Below are positions 42,736 to 50,812 of a stretch of 64,000 nt of DNA, one piece after another. The position numbers were made by a program, and so were the translations under genes. Numbering within the stretch: the stretch's first letter is position 1; the number at the start of each line of letters is the position of its first letter. The stretch covers positions 2,046,001 through 2,110,000 of the forward strand of contig NZ_CP177144.1 of NCBI RefSeq assembly GCF_050389775.1. The letters are read 5' to 3'. Under the pieces are notes generated by a model, which had not been told where the DNA came from, ran no database searches, and was given only the letters and a program-made list of their open reading frames with translations. The stretch comes from Marinibacterium sp050389775. Lineage in GTDB: Bacteria > Pseudomonadota > Alphaproteobacteria > Rhodobacterales > Rhodobacteraceae.

Positions 42736-42877
42736 GGATCGGTCTCCCCTTTTGCGATCGGGCTCAAGGTGGGCCGGGCCGGGGCGATGTGCAAGCCCGT
42801 GACGCGGCGAAGCCACCCTTGGCAAGGCCCGGCCCGACGCGTATACGCCCGACCTGACCGGACAGGAGTTTCCCCCG

Positions 42878-43669
42878 ATGATTGGCAGTGCGAACCTCAA
42901 CATCATGATCAAGGCGGCGCGCAAGGCGGGCCGGTCGCTGGTCAAGGATTTCCGCGAGGTCGAGAACCTGCAGGTCTCGTCCAAGGGCGCGGGGGACTTC
43001 GTGTCCAAGGCCGATATCGCGGCCGAGACCATCCTGAAGGAAGAGCTGATGGAAGCCCGGCCGACCTATGGCTGGCTGGGCGAGGAAACCGGCGAGACCC
43101 CGGGCGAAGACCCCACCCGGCGCTGGATCGTCGATCCGCTGGACGGCACGACCAACTTCCTGCACGGCCTGCCGCACTGGGCGGTGTCGGTCGCGCTGGA
43201 ACACAAGGGCCAGATCGTCGCCGGGGTGGTCTTTGACGCGGCCAAGGACGAGATGTTCTTTGCCGAGAAGGGCGCCGGGGCCTGGATGAACGAACAGCGC
43301 CTGCGGGTGTCGGGGCGGATCTCGATGATCGAGACGATCTATGCCACCGGCGTGCCCTTTGCGTCGTCGCCCAACCTGCCGGCCACGTTGCAGGACCTGG
43401 CCCGGCTGATGCCGGTCTGTGCCGGGGTGCGGCGCTGGGGGGCGGCCTCGCTCGACCTGGCTTATGTCGCGGCCGGCCGCTACGACGGCTACTGGGAACG
43501 CGGGCTGTCGCCCTGGGACATGGCCGCCGGGCTGGTCATCGTGCGCGAAGCCGGTGGCCTGGTCGAGGCGATCCGCCCCGAGGCCGACATCTTCGACAGC
43601 AAGGGCGTGATCTGCGGCAATGGCAATGTCTTCGGCAATTTCGCCAAGATCATCCGCAACGAAGGCTGA
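42878..43669 (+). CDS. suhB: Inositol monophosphatase family protein (SuhB-like)
   Basis: A protein of 263 residues. Metal-binding motifs are present: GWLGEETGE (Glu of the first site), WIVDPLDGTTNFLHGLPHW (the DPxDGTxNF signature) and ERGLSPWDMAAG near the C-terminus with the third-site Asp. It would hydrolyse inositol-1-phosphate or similar sugar phosphates with Mg2+. The E. coli homologue SuhB also acts in rRNA transcription antitermination, which could apply here. Start ATG follows a CAGGAG Shine-Dalgarno. Confidence 0.93.
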   Translation: MIGSANLNIMIKAARKAGRSLVKDFREVENLQVSSKGAGDFVSKADIAAETILKEELMEARPTYGWLGEETGETPGEDPTRRWIVDPLDGTTNFLHGLPHWAVSVALEHKGQIVAGVVFDAAKDEMFFAEKGAGAWMNEQRLRVSGRISMIETIYATGVPFASSPNLPATLQDLARLMPVCAGVRRWGAASLDLAYVAAGRYDGYWERGLSPWDMAAGLVIVREAGGLVEAIRPEADIFDSKGVICGNGNVFGNFAKIIRNEG

Positions 43670-43814
43670 CCTCCGGGCCGGGCTGACCGCCGGCCGGGGC
43701 TGACCGGGCGGCGCGGGGCGGGGCTGATGGCTTGACCTTGATGGCTTCCGGCGGGGCCTGACCCGCCACGGGCCGGTGCGCGCCCGGGCAATCCGGTCGC
43801 CCGGCGGGCCTCCA

Positions 43815-44090
43815 ACCGGCCCGCATCATTCCGACAGATTTCCTGATGAGGGCCGGCCCGAATCTTTCCAAAAGGCGTCCGGCCATTGAATTGGCCCGTG
43901 CATGTCCGACGGGCTGCAGGGCTGATCACCTCGGCGTGCGCTTGTCCCGCAGGGTACCAGGGCATCGACCGACCAACACTCTTCCGACAGTTTGCCTGGC
44001 GATCACGCGGGGCCGCGCCTCTCCCGCAGGTTGCCGGGCCACCAACCGGCCCGCATCCTTCCCGACAGACAACCGGGCGATCACGCCCGC
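43815..44090. repeat. Degenerate tandem repeat with 77-78 bp period
   Basis: TTCCGACAG-like anchors lie near 43829, 43903, 43982 and 44060. GATCAC anchors lie at 43924, 44001 and 44079, and TCCCGCAGG at 43945 and 44022. This gives about 3.5 diverged copies filling the 432-bp gap between suhB and the rhomboid gene. No gene is seen. Confidence 0.75.
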
Positions 44091-44101
44091 CCGAACCGCG
44101 C

Positions 44102-44848
44102 CTAACGCTGGCGCGGGACCTTGGGGATGCGCGTCGGAGACAGGCTGTAGCGGGCCTGGGGATGGGGCGGTGTGCCATGGGTGCGTGACCAGAACCCGAC
44201 CCCGCCCCGGCGCAGCCAAAGCGGCAGGCACAGGGCAAAACCGATGACGAACCCCCCGGCATGGGCCCAATAGGCCACGCCTCCGGCCTGCGGATCGGCG
44301 CCCATCCCGCCAAAGAATTGCAGGGCGAACCACAGGCCCAGCATGGCCCAGGCGGGCACCGGGAAGATCTTGAAGAAGATCACCAGGATCACGAGGATAT
44401 CCACCCGGGCACGCGGGAACAGCAGCAGGTAGCCGCCCATCACCCCGGCAATGGCCCCCGAGGCACCGACCGTCGGGATCGGCGATCCCGGGGCGGCCAG
44501 GACATGGATCAGCCCGGCGCCGATGCCGCTGGCCAGGTAGAAGCCGAGATAGCGCAGGTGGCCCATCTCGTCTTCGAGATTGTCGCCGAAGATCCACAGG
44601 AACAGCATGTTGCCGGCCAGGTGCATCAGTCCGCCATGCAGGAACATCGAGGTGAGCAGCGTGATCCAGCCGCTGCCCGTGGAGACTTCGGCTGGGATGA
44701 TGGCCCAGGACATGAAGAAGTCCTGAACGGCGGCCGGCCCGGGCAGCATCGTGGTATAAAGCACGTAGATCACCACGTTGGCGAGGATCAGCCCCCAGGT
44801 GACATAGGGCGTGCGGCCGGACGGGTTGTGATCACGGATCGGAAACAT
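44102..44848 (-). CDS. Rhomboid-family intramembrane serine protease
   Basis: A protein of 248 residues with six or seven membrane helices. The catalytic Ser lies in PTVGASGAIAGVMGGY (GxSG motif), the His in YWAHAGGFVIGF, and the oxyanion-type Asn region in MHLAGNMLFLWIFGD with the preceding LTSMFLHGG. It cuts membrane-spanning segments inside the inner membrane; the targets are unknown. The start MFPIRDHNPSGRTPYVTWG is typical for alphaproteobacterial rhomboids. Tandem repeats flank the gene on both sides. Confidence 0.9.
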   Translation of the reverse strand: MFPIRDHNPSGRTPYVTWGLILANVVIYVLYTTMLPGPAAVQDFFMSWAIIPAEVSTGSGWITLLTSMFLHGGLMHLAGNMLFLWIFGDNLEDEMGHLRYLGFYLASGIGAGLIHVLAAPGSPIPTVGASGAIAGVMGGYLLLFPRARVDILVILVIFFKIFPVPAWAMLGLWFALQFFGGMGADPQAGGVAYWAHAGGFVIGFALCLPLWLRRGGVGFWSRTHGTPPHPQARYSLSPTRIPKVPRQR

Positions 44849-45044
44849 GGCGCAAAGCTTGTGCCAAAGCCGGGCAAGGTCAAGGGCCTGCACGCCGGTA
44901 TGCGGATGGTGAGGCCGGGGTGCGTGGCTGGCATGGCGCCTGGGTGTCGGGAGCGGCTGGGGTGTCGCCCGGGGGCGATGGTGGACGGGCTGCCATCTGG
45001 GTCGCAGGGGCGGTTGGGGGCGACGGCACGTCGGGCACGGATGG

Positions 45045-45265
45045 GGGATGCCTGCGAGGGGGGCACGGACGGGTGTTGCCCGCGTATCGGGTACGGATGG
45101 GTGTCGCCCGCGTGTCGGGTGCGGATGGGTGTCGCCCGCGTGTCGTGTGCGGATTGGGGTTGCACGCGTGGGGGCACGGCTGGGTGTTGCCCCCGTGTCG
45201 GGCAAGGATATGTGCTGCCCGCGTGTCGGGAATGGATGGGCGGTGCCCTTGCGACGGGCGTGGTG
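45045..45265. repeat. 28-bp tandem repeat array, about seven or eight units
   Basis: Units begin near 45073, 45101, 45129, 45157 (decayed), 45184, 45212 and 45240. The best unit contains GGATGGGTGTCGCCCGCGTG followed by TCGGG. Units abut with no spacers. It occupies the middle of the 614-bp gap between the rhomboid gene and putA; the remaining gap sequence is similar in composition but shows no gene. Confidence 0.82.
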
Positions 45266-45462
45266 GTGCCATCCGGGTTTCGGAAGTGTCTGGGGGATCG
45301 CTCGGCCATGAGCGCAGAACGGATGTCGCCCGCCCATCGGTAACGGGCGGGTATCCCCCAGGGCGCGGCGGGAACAGGAACGCCCCCCGCATCGCCAACG
45401 CTCAAAGACCGACGCACACCCCGCACCCCAGGGTCGGGGTGCAGGGCGCAACGGTGGAGAGG

Positions 45463-48400
45463 TCAGGCCGCGCCGCCCAGCAGGGCGGCATTGCCCCCGG
45501 CGGCCGTGGTGTCGACGCAGACATGGCGTTCGGCCAGCACGTGGCCCGGCTCGGGCGCGCCGGTCAGCAGGGGCAGGATCGGCCCGTCGCGCCGGGCCAG
45601 GGCCTGGGCCAGCGGGCGGGCTGCCTCGGTCGGGCCCCAGAAGAGCGCGCCGCCGATCCCGGCCCGGGTGACCAGCGCCTCGGAATCCAGCCCGTCCGCC
45701 GCGATGGCCTGCCCGCCGGCGGCCTCGACGGCCGCTTTCTGCGCCGCCACAGCCTCGGCCCCCGGTCCGAGACAGAGGAAGGGCGGCCGGGGATGGCGGC
45801 TGAGCCGGTTGGATTCGCCGGTCGGCCCGGGCAGGGTCTCGGCCGGCGGGGGCGGCGTGCCTGCGGGCGCACCGGCGGGCAGGGGGGCCTTGAACCGGGC
45901 GATGTAGAACGGCCCGCCGGCCTTTGGCCCGGTGCCCGACAGGCCCTCGCCGCCGAAGGGCTGGCTGCCGACGATGGCGCCGATCTGGTTGCGGTTGACG
46001 TAGATGTTGCCGGCAGCCACCGCCTCGGTCACGTGCTGCACGCGGTCGTCGATGCGGGTCTGCAATCCGAAGGTCAGCCCGTAGCCCGTGGCATTGATCG
46101 CCTCGATCACCGCGTCGATCTCGCCGGCGCGGAACCGGGCCACGTGCAGCACCGGGCCAAAGATCTCGCGGTCCAGTGCCCCGATGCCGGGCACCGCGAT
46201 GACGCAGGGCCCGACGAAATGGCCGCCATTGGGCACGGCGATGCGATGCAGCAGGCGGCCGTCCTTTTCGGTCAGAGCAACGTGGTCGAGGATGCCGGTG
46301 CGGGCCTGGGCGTCGATCACCGGGCCGAGGTCCGAGGACAGCGCCCAGGGATCGCCCGGACGCAGGGCATCCATCGCGCCGGTCAGCATGGCCAGGAAGG
46401 CATCGGCGATATCGTCCTGGACATAGAGGCAGCGCAGGGCCGAACACCGCTGGCCGGCGGATTGAAAGGCGCTTTCGACGATGGCCTGCACGGCCTGTTC
46501 GGGCAGGGCGGTGCTGTCGACGATCATCGCGTTCAGCCCGCCGGTCTCGGCGATCAGCGGCGCGCCGGGGGCCATGTGGCGGGCCATCGACGCACGGATC
46601 TTCAGCGCCGTGGCCGTCGACCCGGTAAAGGCCACGCCGTCGATCCGGTCGGTGGCACACAGCGCGGCGCCGACCTGGCCGTCGCCGGGCAGCAGCTGGA
46701 GCGCGGCGCGGGGCACGCCGGCCTCGTGCAGCAGCGCCACGGCCAGCCCGGCGATCAGCGGGGTCTGGCCGGCGGGCTTGGCGATCACCGCGTTGCCGGC
46801 GGCCAGGGCGGCGGCGATCTGGCCGGTGAAGATGGCCAGCGGAAAGTTCCACGGCGAGATGCACAGGAAGGTGCCGGCCGGCGGGCGCAGGTCATCGGCC
46901 CGGGCGGCGTAGTAGCGCAGGAAATCCACCGCTTCGCGCAGCTCGGCCACCCCGTCGGGCAGGGTCTTGCCGGCCTCGCGGGCCAGCAGGGCAAAGATCT
47001 CGCCGTAGCGCGCCTCGTAGAGATCGGCGGCCCGGCGCAGGATATCGCCCCGCGCCCCGGCCGGGTCGGCCCAGGGTGTAGCGGCGGCCAGGGCGGTGTC
47101 GATGTCAGCGGCGCTGGCCGGCCGGACCGTGCCCGTGGTCGTGCCGTCGGCGGGCGACAGGACGGGCCGGGCAGGATCGGGCGCGGCGGTGCCGGCGATC
47201 AGCGGGCCGGTCTCCCAGCGATGGGCGGCAAAGGGCGCGCGGGCGGCCTCGATGGCCTCCAGAGTCGGGCGATGGGCCAGGTCGAACCCCTGCGAGTTGC
47301 CCCGTTCAGGGGCAAAGAGCGCCGGCCCCCGGGCGATGGCCGGGGCCGGAGCCTCGAGCGCGGCAAAGGGATCGGCGGCCACCGTCTCGGGCGGCACGCT
47401 GTCATCGACAACCTGGTTGACGAAAGACGAATTGGCCCCGTTTTCCAGCAGCCGGCGCACCAGGTAGGCCAGCAGGTCGCGATGGGCGCCGACCGGAGCA
47501 TAGATCCGGCAGCGGGTCTTGTGGCGGTCCATGACGATCGTGTGCAGCGTCTCGCCCATGCCGTGCAAACGCTGGAATTCATAGGTCCGGCCCTGGCCCA
47601 TGTGCAGGATGGCCGCCACGGTATGGGCATTGTGGGTGGCAAATTGCGGATAGATCCGGTCGGTCATGTCCAGCAGCTTGCGGGCATTGGCGATGTAGGA
47701 CACATCGGTCAGCGCCTTGCGCGTGAAGACCGGAAAGCCTTCCATCCCCTCGACCTGGGCGCGCTTGACCTCGGTGTCCCAATAGGCGCCCTTGACCAGC
47801 CGGACCATGATCCGCCGGTCGTGGCGCGTGGCCATGTCGTAAAGCGCGTCGATCGCCGCCCCGCAGCGCGGCCCATAGGCCTGGACGACCACCCCGAACC
47901 CGTCCCAGCCGGCCAGCGCCGGATCGGCCAGCACCGTTTCGATGACCTCCAGCGACAGCGACAGCCGGTCGGCCTCTTCGGCATCGACGTTCAGCCCCAT
48001 CCGCGCGGCCTTGGCCAGCAGGGCCAGGGCCTTGAGCCGGGGCACCAGCTCTTCCATCACCCGGTCCCGCTGGGCCACCTCGTATCGCGGATGCAGGGCC
48101 GACAGCTTGACCGAGATCCCGGGGTTCTCGCGGATGTCCTTCGACCCGCAGGCGTCGGAAATCGCCCCGATGGCCCGCGAATAGCTCAGGTGATAGCGCG
48201 CGGCATCGGCCTCGGTCCGGGCGGCCTCGCCCAGCATGTCGTAGCTGTAGGTAAAGCCCTTGGCCTCCATCCCCGCGGCCCGTTTCATCGCCGAGGTGAT
48301 GGTCTCGCCCAGGACAAACTGGCGGCCCATTTCCTTCATCGCCCGGCTGACCGCCGTGCGGATCACCGGCTCGCCCAGCCGGCGGATCGCCCCGCGCAGG

Positions 48401-48819
48401 TGGCTGGCCGGGCCCGGCGGCGTGTCGTCCAGCACCTTGCCCGTCAGCATCAGCGCCCAGGTCGAGGCATTGACCAGCGGCGAGGCCGAATGGCCCAGGT
48501 GGCGGCCCCAGTCCGACGGGGCGATCTTGTCCTCGATCAGCGCGTCGATGGTTTCGGCATCGGGCACGCGCAACAGGGCTTCGGCCAGGCACATCAGGGC
48601 CACGCCCTCGTCGGTCGACAGGCCGTATTCGGCCAAAAAGACTTCCATCAGCCCGGGGTTCGACGCACCCCGGATGGCGCGGACCAGGTCGGCCCCCGCG
48701 GCGCAGATCGCCGCGCGGTCCTCGGGGCCAAGCGCGGCCCGGTCGACCAGGGCTTCGGCCATCTGCGCTTCGTCGGCATAGGTTCCGGCGTCCAGCGCCA
48801 GGGCAGAGAAATGTGTCAT
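45463..48819 (-). CDS. putA: Bifunctional proline dehydrogenase / glutamate semialdehyde dehydrogenase
   Basis: A protein of 1118 residues that oxidises proline to glutamate in two steps. The FAD-binding PRODH barrel (about 140-430) contains YSYDMLGEAARTEADA, ISVKLSALHPRYE and MVRLVKGAYWDTEVK. The aldehyde dehydrogenase part (about 500-960) contains CISPWNFPLAIFTGQIAAAL, FTGSTATA, ETGGLNAMIVDS with the catalytic Glu, and the nucleophile Cys in GQRCSALRC. A C-terminal domain of about 150 residues follows. There is no N-terminal ribbon-helix-helix, so PutA does not regulate itself; the divergent Lrp-type gene presumably does. Confidence 0.96.
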   Translation of the reverse strand: MTHFSALALDAGTYADEAQMAEALVDRAALGPEDRAAICAAGADLVRAIRGASNPGLMEVFLAEYGLSTDEGVALMCLAEALLRVPDAETIDALIEDKIAPSDWGRHLGHSASPLVNASTWALMLTGKVLDDTPPGPASHLRGAIRRLGEPVIRTAVSRAMKEMGRQFVLGETITSAMKRAAGMEAKGFTYSYDMLGEAARTEADAARYHLSYSRAIGAISDACGSKDIRENPGISVKLSALHPRYEVAQRDRVMEELVPRLKALALLAKAARMGLNVDAEEADRLSLSLEVIETVLADPALAGWDGFGVVVQAYGPRCGAAIDALYDMATRHDRRIMVRLVKGAYWDTEVKRAQVEGMEGFPVFTRKALTDVSYIANARKLLDMTDRIYPQFATHNAHTVAAILHMGQGRTYEFQRLHGMGETLHTIVMDRHKTRCRIYAPVGAHRDLLAYLVRRLLENGANSSFVNQVVDDSVPPETVAADPFAALEAPAPAIARGPALFAPERGNSQGFDLAHRPTLEAIEAARAPFAAHRWETGPLIAGTAAPDPARPVLSPADGTTTGTVRPASAADIDTALAAATPWADPAGARGDILRRAADLYEARYGEIFALLAREAGKTLPDGVAELREAVDFLRYYAARADDLRPPAGTFLCISPWNFPLAIFTGQIAAALAAGNAVIAKPAGQTPLIAGLAVALLHEAGVPRAALQLLPGDGQVGAALCATDRIDGVAFTGSTATALKIRASMARHMAPGAPLIAETGGLNAMIVDSTALPEQAVQAIVESAFQSAGQRCSALRCLYVQDDIADAFLAMLTGAMDALRPGDPWALSSDLGPVIDAQARTGILDHVALTEKDGRLLHRIAVPNGGHFVGPCVIAVPGIGALDREIFGPVLHVARFRAGEIDAVIEAINATGYGLTFGLQTRIDDRVQHVTEAVAAGNIYVNRNQIGAIVGSQPFGGEGLSGTGPKAGGPFYIARFKAPLPAGAPAGTPPPPAETLPGPTGESNRLSRHPRPPFLCLGPGAEAVAAQKAAVEAAGGQAIAADGLDSEALVTRAGIGGALFWGPTEAARPLAQALARRDGPILPLLTGAPEPGHVLAERHVCVDTTAAGGNAALLGGAA

Positions 48820-48910
48820 GTTGCCTCTTCCGGGTGTTTCGCTCAGTATATCCCCGCCGGATCGGGCGGTTCTCCCGATTTGAGTGGCTTGGCAGGCAAA
48901 GAGACCGATT

Positions 48911-49408
48911 ATGACGCAAAATGCCGATCAAATGGCCGGTTCCGATATGGACCGCTTCGACCGGGCGATCCTGAAGGCTCTGGGCGAAGACGGCCGGATG
49001 AGCGTGGCCGAGCTGTCGCGGCGCATCGGCCTGTCGAAATCGCCCACCCAGGCCCGGCTGAAACGGCTGGAGGCCGACGGCACCATCGCCGGTTACCGGG
49101 TGCTGGTCGATCCGATCCGCATGGGCTTGGATCACGTGGCCTTTGTCGAGGTGCGCATGACCGACACGCGCGAGGCCGCGCTGGCCGATTTCAACGCGGC
49201 GGTCACCCGGGTGCCCGAGATCGAACAGGCGCACATGATCGCGGGGAAGTTCGATTACCTGCTCAAGGTGCGCACGGGCTCGATGCGCGATTACCGCCGG
49301 GTGCTGGCCGAGGCCATATCGACCCTGCCGCACGTGGCCGGCACATCGACCTACGTGGCGATGGAAGCGGTCAAGGAGCCCGGCGGCACGGGCGTGGCCG
49401 AGAGCTGA
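48911..49408 (+). CDS. putR: Lrp/AsnC-family regulator, probably PutR
   Basis: A protein of 165 residues starting MTQNADQMAG; an upstream in-frame start is open but lacks support. The helix-turn-helix (MSVAELSRRIGLSKSPTQAR, about residues 29-48) is followed by an AsnC ligand-binding domain (HVAFVEVRMTDTREAALADF, MIAGKFDYLLKVRTGSMRDY). Divergent placement, 91 bp from putA, matches PutR proteins of alphaproteobacteria, which activate putA when proline is present. The name rests on family and position. Confidence 0.88.
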   Translation: MTQNADQMAGSDMDRFDRAILKALGEDGRMSVAELSRRIGLSKSPTQARLKRLEADGTIAGYRVLVDPIRMGLDHVAFVEVRMTDTREAALADFNAAVTRVPEIEQAHMIAGKFDYLLKVRTGSMRDYRRVLAEAISTLPHVAGTSTYVAMEAVKEPGGTGVAES

Positions 49409-49485
49409 GCGGCGCGATTGACAGCCGCGGGGGCGGTGACTACCACACGGGTCAGGCTTGGCCGGGCGCGCCCGGGCCGGGCCGT

Positions 49486-49570
49486 GCGGGCGTGGTGGAA
49501 TGGTAGACACAAGCGACTTAAAATCGCTAGGGCCTGGCCCGTGCGGGTTCGAGTCCCGCCGCCCGCACCA
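49486..49570 (+). tRNA. tRNA-Leu (UAA)
   Basis: An 85-nt class II tRNA. The acceptor arms GCGGGCG / CGCCCGC pair and CCA is encoded at 49568-49570. The anticodon stem AGCGA/TCGCT holds loop CTTAAAA with anticodon TAA (49519-49521), a variable arm (AGGGCCTGGCCC) follows, and the T arm is GCGGGTTCGAGTCCCGC. Confidence 0.96.
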
Positions 49571-49597
49571 TGGCAAGGGCCCCGTGACGGGCCTGTC

Positions 49598-49614
49598 CTG
49601 CTTTTCCTTTTGAG
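49598..49614 (-). repeat. Decayed copy of the dispersed 3'-flank element
   Basis: CTGCTTTTCCTTTTGAG on the plus strand resembles the element core in reverse. It lies 64 bp beyond the stop of the minus-strand aldo/keto reductase, the expected place and orientation. Confidence 0.4.
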
Positions 49615-49678
49615 TGCGCCCGTGGCGGGTGCTGTTGCGCCGGGGCAGGGCCGATCCGGCCCCGCCAAGGCACGTGTA

Positions 49679-50632
49679 TCAGGCGCCGGCGTCGGTCAGG
49701 CGCATCATGTCCTCGTCGCTCAGCGACAGGGCTGCCGCCCGGGCAAAGCTTTCCACCTGCGCGACGCTTGTTGCGCTGGCGATGGGCGCGGTCACGCCCG
49801 GGCTGGCGATCAGCCAGGCCAGCGCCACTTCGGCCGGTTTCGCGCCATGGGCCCCGGCCACGTCTTCCAGCACGTCCAGCACGCGCATGCCCCGTTCGGT
49901 CAGGTACTTGCCCACCGCCCCGCCACGGGCACGGCCCTTGAGGTCGTCCTCGCTGCGGTACTTGCCCGACAGAAAACCCGAGGCCAGGCTGAAATAGGTC
50001 ACCACCCCGATGCCCTTGTCGACACAGAGATCGCACAGCGGGCCTTCGAAGGCTGCCCGGTCCATCAGGTTGTATTCCGGCTGGATCACCTGGTAGGCGG
50101 GCAGGGCCTGGGCGGCCGAGGTGGCCAGGGCTTCGGCCAGCAGGTCGGCATCGTAGTTCGACGCGCCGATGGCGCGGATCTTGCCGGCCTTGAACAGGGT
50201 GTCATAGGCGCCCAGCGTGTCGGCGTGATCGGTCTGCGGGTCGGGCCAATGCGAGAAGTAGAGGTCGATGCTGTCGATCCCCAGCCGTTGCAGCGACCGG
50301 TCGGCGGCCTTGAGGATCCAGTCGGAGGACAGGCCCTTTTCGCCCGGCCCGCCCATGTCGGACCCGACCTTGGTAAACAGCTTGACCCGGTCGCGCAGGC
50401 CCGGCCGGGCGGCGAACCAGCGGCCCAGCACAGTCTCCGATTCCCCGCCCGCATGGCCATCGACCCAGGCCGAGTAGACATCGGCCGTGTCGATGGCATC
50501 GAAGCCGTGGTCGACGAAGGCGTCGAGGATGCGAAAGCTGGTGGCCTCGTCCGCCGTCCAGCCCAGCACGTTGCCGCCAAAGACGATGGGGGCGATGTCC
50601 ATTCCCGTGGATCCGAGCGTTTTCCTGTCCAT
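49679..50632 (-). CDS. Aldo/keto reductase
   Basis: A protein of 317 residues with the AKR (beta/alpha)8 barrel. It shows KTLGSTGMDIAPIVFGG at the start, AIDTADVYSAW (catalytic Asp and Tyr), LFTKVGSDMGG (Lys), IDLYFSHWPDPQT (His, here SHW) and the NADPH-binding VTAPIASATSVAQ. It reduces aldehydes or sugars with NADPH; the substrate is unknown. It resembles the group related to YajO/voltage-channel beta subunits. It is a single gene after tRNA-Leu, on the opposite strand. Confidence 0.9.
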   Translation of the reverse strand: MDRKTLGSTGMDIAPIVFGGNVLGWTADEATSFRILDAFVDHGFDAIDTADVYSAWVDGHAGGESETVLGRWFAARPGLRDRVKLFTKVGSDMGGPGEKGLSSDWILKAADRSLQRLGIDSIDLYFSHWPDPQTDHADTLGAYDTLFKAGKIRAIGASNYDADLLAEALATSAAQALPAYQVIQPEYNLMDRAAFEGPLCDLCVDKGIGVVTYFSLASGFLSGKYRSEDDLKGRARGGAVGKYLTERGMRVLDVLEDVAGAHGAKPAEVALAWLIASPGVTAPIASATSVAQVESFARAAALSLSDEDMMRLTDAGA

Positions 50633-50777
50633 CAGGCAATTCCCTTGCGTTGCGGCGGCAGGGGTGCCGCCGGGTCAAGACATAGCCTACCGGGCCGGGA
50701 ATGAACCGGGAAAATCGCGCGAAGGTGAGAGGCGGAGGCCGGAAAACCGGCGGGCCTGCGGGAATTGCAGGCGCTGT

Positions 50778-50806
50778 GGCGGGCGGCCCGGCCGGGGCCG
50801 CCCGCC
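50778..50806 (-). terminator. GC-rich hairpin downstream of metG
   Basis: A perfect 12-bp stem (GGCGGGCGGCCC with GGGCCGCCCGCC) has a 5-nt loop and lies 6 bp after the metG stop. No U-tract follows on the minus strand, so the terminator role is tentative. Confidence 0.45.
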
Positions 50807-50812
50807 CGTGGA

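Noticed and set aside
43846..44247. A 133-codon plus-strand frame in the 77-bp repeats
   Set aside because: It is only an open frame through degenerate repeats, overlaps the rhomboid gene end, and has no start signal.
45045..45265. Regular 28-bp repeats that could be mistaken for a CRISPR array
   Set aside because: Units abut directly with no unique spacers, they diverge from each other, and no cas gene is nearby.
44920..49506. A 1528-codon plus-strand open frame
   Set aside because: It runs antisense through putA and the 28-bp repeats and into the Lrp-type gene region in another frame. PutA and the regulator explain the region.
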